DNA of 64,000 bases from Micavibrio sp. (GCA_021604545.1 BQJE01000004.1:62001-126000); one strand, 5' to 3'. Positions 44,208 to 53,376 are shown, numbered from the stretch's first letter. Notes: generated from the letters alone by a model not told the origin. Numbers and translations are program-made.

Positions 44208-45626
44208 ATGAGTCGCGAAAGACAAACCAAAATTGTGGCCACGCTTGGCCCGGCATCGGAGAAAAAGCAAGTAATCCAGGCTTTGGTTAAGGCTGGCGTC
44301 GATGTTTTCCGTCTGAATTTTTCCCATGGCTCGCATGAGGCTCATCAAAAAGCCGTCAAAATAATCCGCAGTATCGAAAAACAATCCGGTCACCCCATAG
44401 GAATCATGGCTGATCTGCAGGGGCCGAAATTGCGCATTGGTGAGTTTAAAGAGGGTTTTATTGCGCTCGAGCCGGGCATGGTAATTCGCTTTGATTCTAA
44501 TGCCAAACCTGGTGATGAGCGTCGCGTCAATTTGCCACATCCGGAAGTGATGAACGTCCTCAAAAAAGGCAGCGAGATTTTGCTCGATGACGGCAAGGTG
44601 CGTGTGCGGGTCATTAAAAAGGGCAAAGATTATCTCGATTGCGAAGTGATTGAGGGGTTGTGTCTGACGGGACGCAAGGGTTTTAATCTGCCGGGCACAG
44701 TGATTCCCGTTCCGGCGCTGACGGCCAAAGATAAGAAAGATTTAAAAGCCGCGCTTGCTATGGGTGTCGATTGGATCGCGCAAAGCTTTGTCCAACGGCC
44801 CGAAGATGTCAAAGCGGCAAAAAAACTGATTGGCGGCAAAGCGGCGCTAATGGTGAAGCTGGAAAAACCTTCGGCGCTGGAACATCTGGATGAAATTTTA
44901 AAACTTTCCGATGGCATTATGCTGGCGCGTGGTGACCTTGGTGTTGAGATTCCACCCGAAGATGTACCGTCTGTGCAAAAGCGTGTGATCCGTGATGTGC
45001 GCCATGCCGGTAAGCCGGTGATTGTTGCCACGCAGATGTTAGAGTCGATGATTAAAAATGCGCGGCCTACAAGGGCTGAGGCTTCCGATGTGGCAACGGC
45101 CGTATATGATGGCGCCGATGCGGTGATGTTATCTGCGGAAACAGCGGCGGGGGAATATCCGGTGAAGGCGGTGACGATCATGGACCGTATTGCCACGCGC
45201 ACGGAAGCTGATGAAACTTATCAGCAGATCATGGAAAACGATCATCCTGATACGCTGGGCAATCCGTCCGATGCGATTTCAACGGCGGCCTATTATGTAG
45301 CGCAGGATGTTGAGGCGAAAGCGATTGTTACTTATACGGTGTCGGGTTCAACGGCTTTGCGTGCGGCACGTCAGCGGCCCGAGGTGCCGATTTTATGCCT
45401 GACTCCGGATATGAATGTCGCGCGGCGGCTTAGCGTTTCCTATGGCGTGCATGCCGTTCATGCGCCGGAAACGGTTGATGATTTCACCGGGCCGGCCCGT
45501 CATGCGGCAGAGCTGGTGCGTGGGCACGGCTTTGCTAAAAAAGGCGAGCGTTTTGTCATGACCGCAGGCGTTCCTTTTGGCACGCCGGGCAGCACAAATA
45601 TCCTCAGGATTGCAGAAGTGGAATAA
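44208..45626 (+). CDS. pyk: pyruvate kinase
   Basis: Glycolytic enzyme making pyruvate and ATP from PEP and ADP. It starts with RQTKIVATLGPASEKKQVIQ. Landmarks are VFRLNFSHGSHEAHQ, IMADLQGPKLRIG, the substrate-binding stretch MVKLEKPSALEHLDEI, then IMLARGDLGVEIP and VATQMLESMIKNARPTRAEA, the family signature. The C-terminal domain is complete. I use ATG 44208 (MSRERQ); ATG 44190 (MEKILK) and 44166 are in frame and possible. The frame stays open to 43887 with no ribosome site and composition unlike the gene. It is divergent from nrdA. Confidence 0.95.
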   Translation: MSRERQTKIVATLGPASEKKQVIQALVKAGVDVFRLNFSHGSHEAHQKAVKIIRSIEKQSGHPIGIMADLQGPKLRIGEFKEGFIALEPGMVIRFDSNAKPGDERRVNLPHPEVMNVLKKGSEILLDDGKVRVRVIKKGKDYLDCEVIEGLCLTGRKGFNLPGTVIPVPALTAKDKKDLKAALAMGVDWIAQSFVQRPEDVKAAKKLIGGKAALMVKLEKPSALEHLDEILKLSDGIMLARGDLGVEIPPEDVPSVQKRVIRDVRHAGKPVIVATQMLESMIKNARPTRAEASDVATAVYDGADAVMLSAETAAGEYPVKAVTIMDRIATRTEADETYQQIMENDHPDTLGNPSDAISTAAYYVAQDVEAKAIVTYTVSGSTALRAARQRPEVPILCLTPDMNVARRLSVSYGVHAVHAPETVDDFTGPARHAAELVRGHGFAKKGERFVMTAGVPFGTPGSTNILRIAEVE

Positions 45627-45638
45627 AGTTGGAACTGA

Positions 45639-46604
45639 TTAATCCGCAGAGGCCAGGATCGTTGTGGTTTTTGGTGCGGTGTGGAGCCACCAGGCCGTGC
45701 GATTGATTGAAAAGATCGGACGGTAGCGGCTTACATTTCTGACATTGCGCATTTCCTTGACCTGGTTGTCGAGAATATAAGCACCCTGATCCGTATAAAC
45801 GATCAGCACTGCATGCGGGATGTTTTTGATTTTGTCATGGATAATAGCAACGCGCAGCCGCTCATCCGGCACACCCAGCGCGCGCAAAGCTGCGTATTTG
45901 GCGATGGCGTAATCTTCGCAGTCGCCGCCGCGATTGTAAAACTCGGCCGGTGTCGCCCAGTAATCGGACTTGCCGTAGTTTTTGCTATCGCTTCTGTATT
46001 TCTTCGAATTCATTAAATCATTCACTTCATCGGCCATGTCACGCAGCGAGAGATTTTGAAATCCTGACAGATTTTGTTTCCATTCTCGCATCAGCTTGTC
46101 CGATGTCGGTGAATTGATGCTGCGCTCAAAACGGCTGAACATGGTCGTCCATTTTGTGAAAGCTTTGAGATTGTGTGAGCGCTTTTCCGTGCTTCCGAAC
46201 AAAGCCGGATAAGACGCCACTCTCGCAAGATTGGGCCCGGTTTCCGGCGTGGCAATTGTAATGATTGATGGAATGTCGCGTACGACATCGGCGCGGGCTT
46301 TTTTGCTGCCGAAATTCATCAGTGACAATGTGCAGAACATAATCGTTGCCGTAACGCGCACAGTGATCTGACGGGTCAGCATCAAGATAAGCTGACGGCG
46401 CGTAATCATTGCATGTTTCAGGAAGACTTGCCCAAGAGGCGTTTCTGTTTCTTTTTGTTCGGTCAATGCACTGCGCAGCTGCGCCGGCGTGATAAGACCT
46501 CTGATCACCAACAGCTCACCCAGCCTGCTGCGATCCAGATAGCTCTTTAATTGTGTGAATATGCCTTTTCGGCTTGTTTCAGTATAATCCCTGTCCACGT
46601 GCAC
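45639..46604 (-). CDS. MshEN-like domain fused to a LapG-type transglutaminase-like cysteine peptidase
   Basis: Residues about 30-85 carry two motifs of the MshEN (type II secretion ATPase N-terminal) kind: RLGELLVIRGLITPAQL and PLGQVFLKHAMITRRQL. A hydrophobic segment (VTATIMFCTLSLMNFG) follows. Then comes a bacterial transglutaminase-like cysteine peptidase domain with catalytic Cys in NRGGDCEDYAIAKY, His in NIPHAVLIVY and Asp in AYILDNQVKEM. The peptidase is LapG-like, so periplasmic cleavage of surface adhesins is a reasonable guess. The N-terminal domain would then be cytoplasmic, and MshEN domains bind cyclic-di-GMP. It converges on pyk. Confidence 0.75.
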   Translation of the reverse strand: MHVDRDYTETSRKGIFTQLKSYLDRSRLGELLVIRGLITPAQLRSALTEQKETETPLGQVFLKHAMITRRQLILMLTRQITVRVTATIMFCTLSLMNFGSKKARADVVRDIPSIITIATPETGPNLARVASYPALFGSTEKRSHNLKAFTKWTTMFSRFERSINSPTSDKLMREWKQNLSGFQNLSLRDMADEVNDLMNSKKYRSDSKNYGKSDYWATPAEFYNRGGDCEDYAIAKYAALRALGVPDERLRVAIIHDKIKNIPHAVLIVYTDQGAYILDNQVKEMRNVRNVSRYRPIFSINRTAWWLHTAPKTTTILASAD

Positions 46605-46756
46605 GTCCTTCTATTACCGTCGTTTGCCCTGATATTTCTTTTTTTATTATTCTTTATCGTACCTTTAATTAAACAGCAGAAAGATTGACGAAATCCTAAC
46701 AAAAGCGCATAAATGCATGGTTTTTAACGAAAAACGTTGATTTTACAGAACAAAGC

Positions 46757-48244
46757 ATGAAAATGAGCCAATTTGAGCCTGAAAAATGCCTGAAAGATAT
46801 GGATTCCGCCAGTGTTCTGGTGGTGGGAGATATTATGCTCGATCGCTTTGTTTACGGCTCTGTAGAGAGGATTTCGCCTGAAAGCCCGGTGCCGGTGCTG
46901 TCTATTTCACGTGAAAAATCCATGCTTGGCGGGGCCGGTAATGCGCTGGCCAATCTGGCTGGATTGGGGTTGAAAGCAAAGGCGCTTTCGGTGATTGGCA
47001 ATGATGAAGATGGTATTGAAATCCGCAAACTGGCCAAAGAACTCGGCATTGATACCAGTGGTTTGATGATTGATGACGATCGCCCGACCATTGTTAAAAC
47101 ACGTTTTCTTGCCGGGCATCAGCAACTTCTGCGCACAGATTTTGAGAAGAAACAATTTCTCTCGGCTGCAAAAGAAAAAGCGTTGCTGCAAAAAGCCAAA
47201 GAACAGATTGGCGATGTTCAGGCGCTAATCATTTCTGATTACGGCAAGGGCTTGCTTGGTGATGATGTGATCCGCACGCTTATTAAACTAGCAAAAGCAA
47301 AAAATATTCCGGTGCTGGTTGACCCCAAGGGGCTCGATTACAGCCGCTATAAAGGCGCGAGTGTGATTACACCGAACAAGAAAGAATTGGCCGAGGCAAC
47401 CGGTGGTCTTCCTGTTGACCGTGATGAAGACATTGTTGAAACCGCACGCAAATTAATTAAACAAAGTGGCGTTGAAGCCATTGTGGCAACGCGTTCACGC
47501 GATGGCATGAGCGTCGTACAAAAGAGAGGTGAGCCTGTTCATCTGCGTACAAAAGACATTGAAGTGTTTGATGTGTCCGGGGCGGGCGATACTGTGATTG
47601 CAACAATTGCTGCGGCGCTGGCTGCGGGAGCAGAGCTTAGCGACGCGGCAGAGCTGGCCAATATCGCGGCCTCTATTGTTGTTTCAAAAGTCGGTACCGC
47701 GCCTATTCGTCGTCAGGAATTGCTCGACGGCCTGAATGGAGTGGCGGCACAGGCTGAACTTTGCAGCACTGAAGAAGCCACCGAAAATGCGCAGCGCTGG
47801 AAAGCAAAGGGTTTAAAAGTTGGTTTTACCAATGGCTGTTTCGATGTGCTGCATGTCGGTCATACGTCCTATTTGGCTGAGGCCCGCAGAAAATGTGATC
47901 GTCTGGTGGTTGGTTTAAACTGTGATGCTTCTGTAAAAATTTTGAAGGGTGAAGATCGTCCGGTGCATGATGAACATTCCCGCGCTGCTGTTTTGGCTGC
48001 GCTGTCCTGCGTTGACATGGTTGTGTTGTTTGGCGCCGAAAAAGAGGGTGAAGACAATACGGCCATCGCGCTTATTGAGAAACTTCAGCCGGATTTTTAT
48101 TATAAAGGCGGTGATTATACCGAAAACGAAATTCCGGAAAGTCAGGCTGTCAAAGCTGGTGGTGGCGAAATCTGCATTATGGGCTTTACCGATGGCCACT
48201 CAACATCCGCCTCCATCGCCAAAATCAAAGACGAAGCGGCTTAA
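46757..48244 (+). CDS. hldE: bifunctional heptose-7-phosphate kinase / heptose-1-phosphate adenylyltransferase
   Basis: The N-terminal ribokinase-type domain has LVVGDIMLDRFVYG, SMLGGAGNALANLAGLG and the catalytic VSGAGDTVIATIAAA near residue 275. The C-terminal nucleotidyltransferase has TNGCFDVLHVGHTSYL (HxGH) near residue 360 and YKGGDYTENEIPE. It phosphorylates D-glycero-D-manno-heptose-7-P at C1 and, after dephosphorylation, adds AMP, giving ADP-heptose for the lipopolysaccharide core. The length is normal. Its presence implies a heptose-containing outer-membrane core. A TPR gene follows 18 bp after the stop. Confidence 0.95.
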   Translation: MKMSQFEPEKCLKDMDSASVLVVGDIMLDRFVYGSVERISPESPVPVLSISREKSMLGGAGNALANLAGLGLKAKALSVIGNDEDGIEIRKLAKELGIDTSGLMIDDDRPTIVKTRFLAGHQQLLRTDFEKKQFLSAAKEKALLQKAKEQIGDVQALIISDYGKGLLGDDVIRTLIKLAKAKNIPVLVDPKGLDYSRYKGASVITPNKKELAEATGGLPVDRDEDIVETARKLIKQSGVEAIVATRSRDGMSVVQKRGEPVHLRTKDIEVFDVSGAGDTVIATIAAALAAGAELSDAAELANIAASIVVSKVGTAPIRRQELLDGLNGVAAQAELCSTEEATENAQRWKAKGLKVGFTNGCFDVLHVGHTSYLAEARRKCDRLVVGLNCDASVKILKGEDRPVHDEHSRAAVLAALSCVDMVVLFGAEKEGEDNTAIALIEKLQPDFYYKGGDYTENEIPESQAVKAGGGEICIMGFTDGHSTSASIAKIKDEAA

Positions 48245-48262
48245 AATTAAGGAGTAAAAACG

Positions 48263-48919
48263 ATGATTTTAAAGTATGAATATCCAGACAATGAAGCTAA
48301 TCAATTACTCGAGCAGGCAAAATTAGCTCGAAGAAGAAATGATGACGAAGAGGTTTTTTCCCTTATTAAAAAAGCCTATGAAGTTGATCCTAACCATCCA
48401 GGAGCTGCAACAGCCTACGCGGGGCGTTTGATAAAAAACAAAGAGTTTGAAGAAGCCGATAGAATACTGCATTTATGCCTTGAGAGCTATCCATCAGACT
48501 TTCTTGCACATCTTCATATAGCTCAAAGCATGTTTTGGCAGAGAAACTATCAAAAGGCAGAGAAATATGTTTCTACCGCCATTGAACTTTCTTGGGATCA
48601 GGGGAGTGAAGAACAATCTAGAGCTTACTTCGTGTTAGGTGCTATTTTAAAAAACTCGGGTAAGATAGATACAATTGAAGACTATATTGATAAAGCACTT
48701 GAAAAAAATCCTCATAATTTTGCAGGTCTCAAATATATGGCGGAATTACAGATGAAAAAGGGAAGTTATCGAGAGAGTCAAAAAATGGCAGGTCGGCTAT
48801 TTGTATCGGCCAAAGACCAAGGCGATGAAGAATATATGATAATTGCGCAGGAATTAATACAACAGGCTCATGAAGCTCTGAACCTACCCTCTGAGCCTTC
48901 CGGCGCGACATTAGGTTAA
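48263..48919 (+). CDS. tetratricopeptide-repeat protein
   Basis: 218 residues built of TPR-like helical pairs: NQLLEQAKLARRRNDDEEVF, VDPNHPGAATAYAGRLI, FEEADRILHLCLESYPSDF, YQKAEKYVSTAIELSWDQG and NPHNFAGLKYMAELQMKKG. There is no signal peptide, so it is cytoplasmic. A strong ribosome site (AAGGAG) lies 18 bp downstream of hldE, which makes cotranscription likely. The gene is clearly more A+T-rich than hldE. The binding partner is unknown; a role in envelope polysaccharide assembly would be a guess from position only. Confidence 0.8.
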   Translation: MILKYEYPDNEANQLLEQAKLARRRNDDEEVFSLIKKAYEVDPNHPGAATAYAGRLIKNKEFEEADRILHLCLESYPSDFLAHLHIAQSMFWQRNYQKAEKYVSTAIELSWDQGSEEQSRAYFVLGAILKNSGKIDTIEDYIDKALEKNPHNFAGLKYMAELQMKKGSYRESQKMAGRLFVSAKDQGDEEYMIIAQELIQQAHEALNLPSEPSGATLG

Positions 48920-49002
48920 AACTCAAACCCCCTATACCTATCCCCAAAGACTTGCTAAACTGGCCCTGTTGGTAATTTTTCTTAATATATACAGGTTTGA
49001 AT

Positions 49003-49629
49003 ATGCGCGCTTTTTTATATCTAGTTTTGCCTTTGTCTGTGGTTAGCCTTACCGGTTGTCATATGAGTGATGTCACTAATATTTGGAACCCGGGGCCTGT
49101 GGGGCGCGGCTACTCCTCTTATGAGGAGCCGTATAAATCGCCGCCAGGGCCGGAGGCACATGAACTTGGCTATAACTATAGTGCAGGGAAAAATGCGGAA
49201 GTTTTAGCGCAAATGCGGGGCGTGGCGGCTGATCTGGTGATGAAGTTGGAAGCAGCGACTGATAGGCCATCGGGCGGCGTTTATCTATCGCCTCCACCGG
49301 CGCGGGGTTATACCAGCGAGCGTGGCGCGTTCTATAACAGTTTCGATCATGTTTTGCGCGAAGAGCTTACTGCGCGCGGCTATAACGTTGTAACCAATCC
49401 GCAAGGGGCCACGGCTTTGAAATTTGTAGCACAGCCGCCCAAGGGCGATGGCGTTTTTCTTAACCCTGAAAAAACACATCAGGGTGATCTTGTTCTCAGC
49501 CTGATAATGGGCTCGGGCCCTGAGCCTGTTCGGGTCAGCGATCTTTATAACGTCCCAACCTATGGCTACGCCTCTCACCTTGGATTTACCGGTACGGCAG
49601 AACCTGCTGGCGGGGGGCATAATCAGTGA
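49003..49629 (+). CDS. putative lipoprotein paired with a FlgO-like protein
   Basis: Signal peptide AFLYLVLPLSVVSLTGC with lipobox LTGC; the Cys would be lipidated. The mature part starts with a Gly/Tyr/Pro-rich segment (PVGRGYSSYEEPYKSPPGPE), then helices and a compact domain with FYNSFDHVLREELTARGYNV and DLVLSLIMGSG. The last part resembles outer-membrane assembly-type lipoproteins where a short-lived oligomer is built at the membrane. ATG 49003 follows AGG by 7 nt; TTG 48997 is in frame. It overlaps the next gene by 4 nt (GTGA), so the two are coupled. Confidence 0.7.
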   Translation: MRAFLYLVLPLSVVSLTGCHMSDVTNIWNPGPVGRGYSSYEEPYKSPPGPEAHELGYNYSAGKNAEVLAQMRGVAADLVMKLEAATDRPSGGVYLSPPPARGYTSERGAFYNSFDHVLREELTARGYNVVTNPQGATALKFVAQPPKGDGVFLNPEKTHQGDLVLSLIMGSGPEPVRVSDLYNVPTYGYASHLGFTGTAEPAGGGHNQ

Positions 49630-50204
49630 GGTCAGGGAAAAGAGCGTTAGCGTCTCTTTTTACTTGCCTGATTCTGGGGCTGAGCGCGCCATTCCTATCG
49701 GCTTGTGTGAGTGCAACCCAGGTGGCAACTGGTGCGGCCGGGGTGGTGATCAGGGATGTTTTCGCACGTGAGGATGTCAACCTGGCTGAAAAGAACTATG
49801 CCGCCGCCGATTATCTGGTCCAGCAAATTGTTACATTCGTTCCCAAATCGGCACCAATTTCTGTGCAACCTTTAACCCTTGTTGGTGAGCCTGCTATTAC
49901 TTCGGAGCTTGGCCGTAAGATACCGGAGCAGGTTGGTACAAGGTTGATACAGCTTGGTTATAACGTTCATCTCGATGAAACCATGGCTGGTGCCGTACAG
50001 GGTATTGCTATGAAAGAAAGAAAACCACAATTTGTACTCGGCGGTACTTATGAAACGCTACGGCGCGACGTGCCGATTAATCTGCGGATGGTGAAAGCTT
50101 CTACAGGTAAGGTCATTGGGACATTTGATTACGTCTTGCCACGCTCTGGTGAGTTGCGCACACTGTCCGAATCTCAGGCCAAAATTTACCGCGTTTCAGA
50201 ATAA
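49626..50204 (+). CDS. FlgO-like outer-membrane lipoprotein
   Basis: 192 residues from a GTG overlapping the preceding stop. The signal sequence LFTCLILGLSAPFLSAC has a lipobox LSAC. The mature part (NLAEKNYAAADYLVQQIVTF, ISVQPLTLVGEPAITSELGR and IPEQVGTRLIQLGYNVHLDE) has the pattern of FlgO-family proteins, where an early helix precedes a strand and a dimerising helix. FlgO helps the flagellum cross the outer membrane in Vibrio, but distant members lie far from flagellar genes, as here. Translational coupling suggests a heteromeric pair with the preceding lipoprotein. Confidence 0.65.
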   Translation: MRSGKRALASLFTCLILGLSAPFLSACVSATQVATGAAGVVIRDVFAREDVNLAEKNYAAADYLVQQIVTFVPKSAPISVQPLTLVGEPAITSELGRKIPEQVGTRLIQLGYNVHLDETMAGAVQGIAMKERKPQFVLGGTYETLRRDVPINLRMVKASTGKVIGTFDYVLPRSGELRTLSESQAKIYRVSE

Positions 50205-50208
50205 CTTC

Positions 50209-50979
50209 TTATCGTGCATAGAGCACATGATAAAAGTGATACGGTGCGCCACCCATATCAACGCATTGTACGCAGCCTTGTGTGCCGGGCATCGTGGTAT
50301 AGGTTCCTTCATCAACAGTATTGGGCGTCGACGGGGCATCGTAGTATTGCCGCGCAGCGTCGAAACGCCCCAGTGCGCCGACATCAACACAGCTGCCTGG
50401 ATCATTGCCCGCCGCGGCAACAGCGCCGGCATCTTCAGGCTGGGCAGCGTCTTGCTGGTTGAGTTCATTTATTTTCTCACAAAAACCTTGTGTGACATTG
50501 GGTAAAACAGCAACCAGATCAGCCTTGGTTGAGCCAACCTGCGGCAAATGTGTGCCGGCATAGAATTCCCAGTCGCCGCCGGTGGGTGTTTGGATATCGG
50601 CTGGTGGCGCTCTGTATTTGGCAGCGCCACCATCGCGGTGAAAGACCTGCCGGTTTGGCTCATCTGTAATAAGACCATAATCTGCATGAGCGCTTGCATG
50701 GCCAAAGCGAATGTCAACTTCGCTTCTGCCATTTTGCTGGACAATAAACAATACGGCACGTTCAAGCTCAGAAGCATAGCGTTGCACCTCGCTGGCGCGA
50801 ATGACGAGTGTTTCTTTATCGATATTTGCGCCTTCCGGCCTTCCGGTGGACTGGATGGCGGCGGTTAAGGCACCGATCAGAACAACAGCAATTAGGATCA
50901 TAAACAGCAGATTGCCGCTTTCGCCCGGCCTGTCACCTGGGGGCTCATGCTTTGTCTGATGGCGCTGTTGATTTTTCAT
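50209..50979 (-). CDS. pilin-like single-pass protein, paralogue A
   Basis: 256 residues. After a polar leader (KNQQRHQTKHEPPGDRPGES) comes a hydrophobic helix GNLLFMILIAVVLIGALTAA, like a type IV pilin or pseudopilin stem. A helical stalk (VQRYASELERAVLFIVQQNG) and a globular Cys-containing domain ending YHFYHVLYAR follow. The Glu expected at +5 after the Gly cleavage site is absent. It shares layout and several motifs with the protein at 56083 (VLPNVTQGFCEKINELN against LLPGLTETACLAINDSL). It lies 5 nt downstream of the carboxypeptidase gene, same strand, so they are cotranscribed. Function unknown. Confidence 0.7.
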   Translation of the reverse strand: MKNQQRHQTKHEPPGDRPGESGNLLFMILIAVVLIGALTAAIQSTGRPEGANIDKETLVIRASEVQRYASELERAVLFIVQQNGRSEVDIRFGHASAHADYGLITDEPNRQVFHRDGGAAKYRAPPADIQTPTGGDWEFYAGTHLPQVGSTKADLVAVLPNVTQGFCEKINELNQQDAAQPEDAGAVAAAGNDPGSCVDVGALGRFDAARQYYDAPSTPNTVDEGTYTTMPGTQGCVQCVDMGGAPYHFYHVLYAR

Positions 50980-50984
50980 GAGTG

Positions 50985-52460
50985 TTAGCGTGGCGGAACC
51001 GGTAGACAGTCCTTCAGGTAGGAACAGGCTTCAAAGGCTTGTGTGCGCGTGTAACCGCTCAAACGTCCACGGAATAACCATCCGGCTTCTGTGTTTAAAG
51101 GCGCAATCAGTGGATTGGCACCGGACAGACGTGCGGGAAGAGCTTTCAAGGCGTTACTGATCATACGGTCGGTTTTGTCACGGCTGGTAAAGGCGCCAAC
51201 CTGGATAGACCATGGCTCGTTTGTAGGCAATTTGTTGACTTGTGGCCTTCTGTAAGGCACCTCTTTGCTAGCCACAGGAATGATCTTTTTTTGGCTCTCT
51301 TTGTCTCTGTTCAGGCTGGCAATCTGCATATATTTTTCCGGTATTGCCTCACCCTTATGGGCGGCTATGGCGATCAGGCCCGTTTCGATACGTTTTGAAA
51401 CGGCAGGGTCTGAATCACCTTCACCAATCATTCGACTGAACATATTGGTTTGCAAAGTAGGGTTTAATTGTGCCCATTTCGTATTCTGTTGTCCGCCCGG
51501 TCCACCAGCGGAAGGATTCATATCGTTCAAAGATTGCAGGGCGACAAGAATACCTGGTTTACGTGGCGGTAGTGGTACTCTGGCCTTGGCGATGCGCACG
51601 TTGCCAAGCTTGGAAAAGCCGCGGTCAAGGAGCTGAGCCATATGACGGTTGCGCGACTTGGAAGTGCGTCCGCCAAAAACTACACCAATAATGCGGCGAT
51701 TGTTGCGTACGGCCGAAGCCACAAGATTAAATCCTGAGGCTTGAATGTAGCCGGTTTTCATACCGTCCATACCCTTATAGGTATCCATCAGGCGGTTGTG
51801 ATTGCGGTAAGTCTTACCGGCATAGGTAAACTTTTTGGTTGAGAAATAGGCGTAATATTTTGGGTAGCGGCTGATCATCATCCGTGCCAGCTTTGCCATG
51901 TCACGTGCTGTGCTGATCTGGCGGGGGTCGTGCAAGCCTGAGGCATTCCTGAATGTTGTCTGGTCCATGCCAATTTCATGGGCTCTTTGCGTCATCATTT
52001 TGGCAAAATTTCTTTCGCTGCCACCAAGCTTTTCCGCTAGGGCAACGGCAACATCATTGGCGGATTTGGTCACCAGTGCATAAATCGCGTCTTCCACGCG
52101 GATAGTCGATCCTTCCGGCAAATCAAGCTTGCTGGGGATCATCTTCGTGGCATGTCTGGATATGCGGACTCGTGATTTCAGGCTAAGTTCACCACGCTCC
52201 AGTGCTTCAAATGCCATCAAAAGGGTCATGGCTTTGGTCAGGGAGGCCGGGTGTAATTTTTTATCGGCATTGCTCTGGCTAAGGATCTGTCCTGTATCGG
52301 CATCCATAACAATGGAGGCATAACGGGGGTTGCTCTTGGCATAGCCGCTTTGCGCCAAAGCCATCATCGCCACAGAAAAGATTAGGGCGAAGGTGAGACT
52401 CAGCAGAATTTTATGTTTTATTTCAAGAGATTGAATACAAAGATACGTCATTCGAGTCAT
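50985..52460 (-). CDS. D-alanyl-D-alanine carboxypeptidase with SPOR domain
   Basis: Low-molecular-weight penicillin-binding protein that trims the terminal D-Ala of peptidoglycan stems. After a signal peptide (LLSLTFALIFSVAMMALAQS), the SxxK motif is in HPASLTKAMTLLM, SxN in VTKSANDVAVALAEKLG and KTG in MDGMKTGYIQASG. A Pro-rich linker leads to a C-terminal SPOR domain (EPWSIQVGAFTSRDKTDRM to SCSYLKD-type end), which binds denuded septal glycan and would place the enzyme at division sites. ATG 52451 is an alternative start. It is in operon with the pilin-like gene. Confidence 0.92.
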   Translation of the reverse strand: MTRMTYLCIQSLEIKHKILLSLTFALIFSVAMMALAQSGYAKSNPRYASIVMDADTGQILSQSNADKKLHPASLTKAMTLLMAFEALERGELSLKSRVRISRHATKMIPSKLDLPEGSTIRVEDAIYALVTKSANDVAVALAEKLGGSERNFAKMMTQRAHEIGMDQTTFRNASGLHDPRQISTARDMAKLARMMISRYPKYYAYFSTKKFTYAGKTYRNHNRLMDTYKGMDGMKTGYIQASGFNLVASAVRNNRRIIGVVFGGRTSKSRNRHMAQLLDRGFSKLGNVRIAKARVPLPPRKPGILVALQSLNDMNPSAGGPGGQQNTKWAQLNPTLQTNMFSRMIGEGDSDPAVSKRIETGLIAIAAHKGEAIPEKYMQIASLNRDKESQKKIIPVASKEVPYRRPQVNKLPTNEPWSIQVGAFTSRDKTDRMISNALKALPARLSGANPLIAPLNTEAGWLFRGRLSGYTRTQAFEACSYLKDCLPVPPR

Positions 52461-52593
52461 GGATGGCTCACTGTTGCGAAGACTGTTGCGATAATTTTGA
52501 TGTTAAGCAGAGCTTAAATAGGGCCAACTTCAATATTACATGATACAAATTTTTCGCCGTTTTGTCCAATATTTGCGTTATAAAGTGGATTTT

Positions 52594-52668
52594 TTGTGCA
52601 GTGCAAAAAAAGTCTTGACGATGGAGCTGATCAGTGTTAATTTAGAGATAGAATTGTGCAGTGCAAAA
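52594..52668 (+). promoter_or_regulatory. phasin promoter flanked by two identical operator-like repeats
   Basis: TTGTGCAGTGCAAAA occurs twice (52594-52608 and 52654-52668), start to start 60 bp, with the near-palindromic core TGCAGTGCA. Between them lies TTGACG (52615-52620), 17 bp, TAATTT (52638-52643). One copy is just upstream of -35 and the other just after the predicted start site. PhaR-type repressors of phasin genes bind TGCA-rich palindromes, so PhaR is the likely ligand. Confidence 0.6.
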
Positions 52669-52732
52669 TTTGATAATAGACACTGTGTGTAAGGCTTACA
52701 GGCTGTCTAAATACAAAAATAAGGATTTAGCG

Positions 52733-53242
52733 ATGGCTACGAAGACGAAAACAACGGGGAATACAAAGGCGAAAGCTTCCTCTAAAGCAGTGAAGAAAAC
52801 TGTTAAAATAACGGCTAAGAAAACTGTGAGTAAAGCAACAGATACAACAATGGAGACGATGATGACACAAGGTAAAACACAAATGGATAAAGCGGCGCAG
52901 GATGCTGCTAAGTTTAACCGCGAAAGCACGGAAGCATTCATGAAATTCGGTCAGGTCTTTACCAAAGGCTTTGAGGATATTATGCGTGAAAGCGCTGCTT
53001 TGGCCCAAAGTGCGGCTGAAAAACAGGCTCAATTCATGAAGGAAGCGATGAGCACTAAAACCCTTAATGAATGGACAGAAGTGCAGACAAAAATGGCTCA
53101 GGCTAATTTTGACGACTTCATGGAAGGCGCAACCAAGATTTCCGAGCTTAGCGTTAAGGTGATGACTGAAAGCACTGAGCCTTTTAATGCTCAGTTTAGC
53201 GAAGCCATCAAAAAAGCCAGCGGTGCAATGGCTGCGGCTTAA
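52733..53242 (+). CDS. phasin-family protein
   Basis: 169 residues from an ATG with AAGGA 7 nt upstream; the frame opens at 52661, inside the second operator repeat. The Lys/Thr/Ala-rich N-terminal segment (TKTKTTGNTKAKASSKAVKK) is of the kind that binds DNA or granules. A helical amphipathic body follows with FNRESTEAFMKFGQVF, IMRESAALAQSAAEKQAQFM and NEWTEVQTKMAQANFDDFM, the phasin pattern. Phasins coat polyhydroxyalkanoate granules. No PHA synthase is in the window. The gene ends at a strong terminator. Confidence 0.85.
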   Translation: MATKTKTTGNTKAKASSKAVKKTVKITAKKTVSKATDTTMETMMTQGKTQMDKAAQDAAKFNRESTEAFMKFGQVFTKGFEDIMRESAALAQSAAEKQAQFMKEAMSTKTLNEWTEVQTKMAQANFDDFMEGATKISELSVKVMTESTEPFNAQFSEAIKKASGAMAAA

Positions 53243-53268
53243 ATCTAAAGTATTTTGATAATTCCGAG

Positions 53269-53299
53269 CGGGGCCGCATGAAGATGTGGCCCCGTTTTT
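53269..53299 (+). terminator. strong intrinsic terminator after the phasin gene
   Basis: CGGGGCCGCAT (53269-53279) and ATGTGGCCCCG (53284-53294) form an 11-bp stem with one G-U pair and a 4-nt loop, followed by TTTTT. Confidence 0.9.
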
Positions 53300-53376
53300 G
53301 CGTTAAAAAATTAAGATGTTGAGAGATTCACCTAAGAATTGATAAGATAGTGGAAAGGCCTATTTTAGGAATTAGT

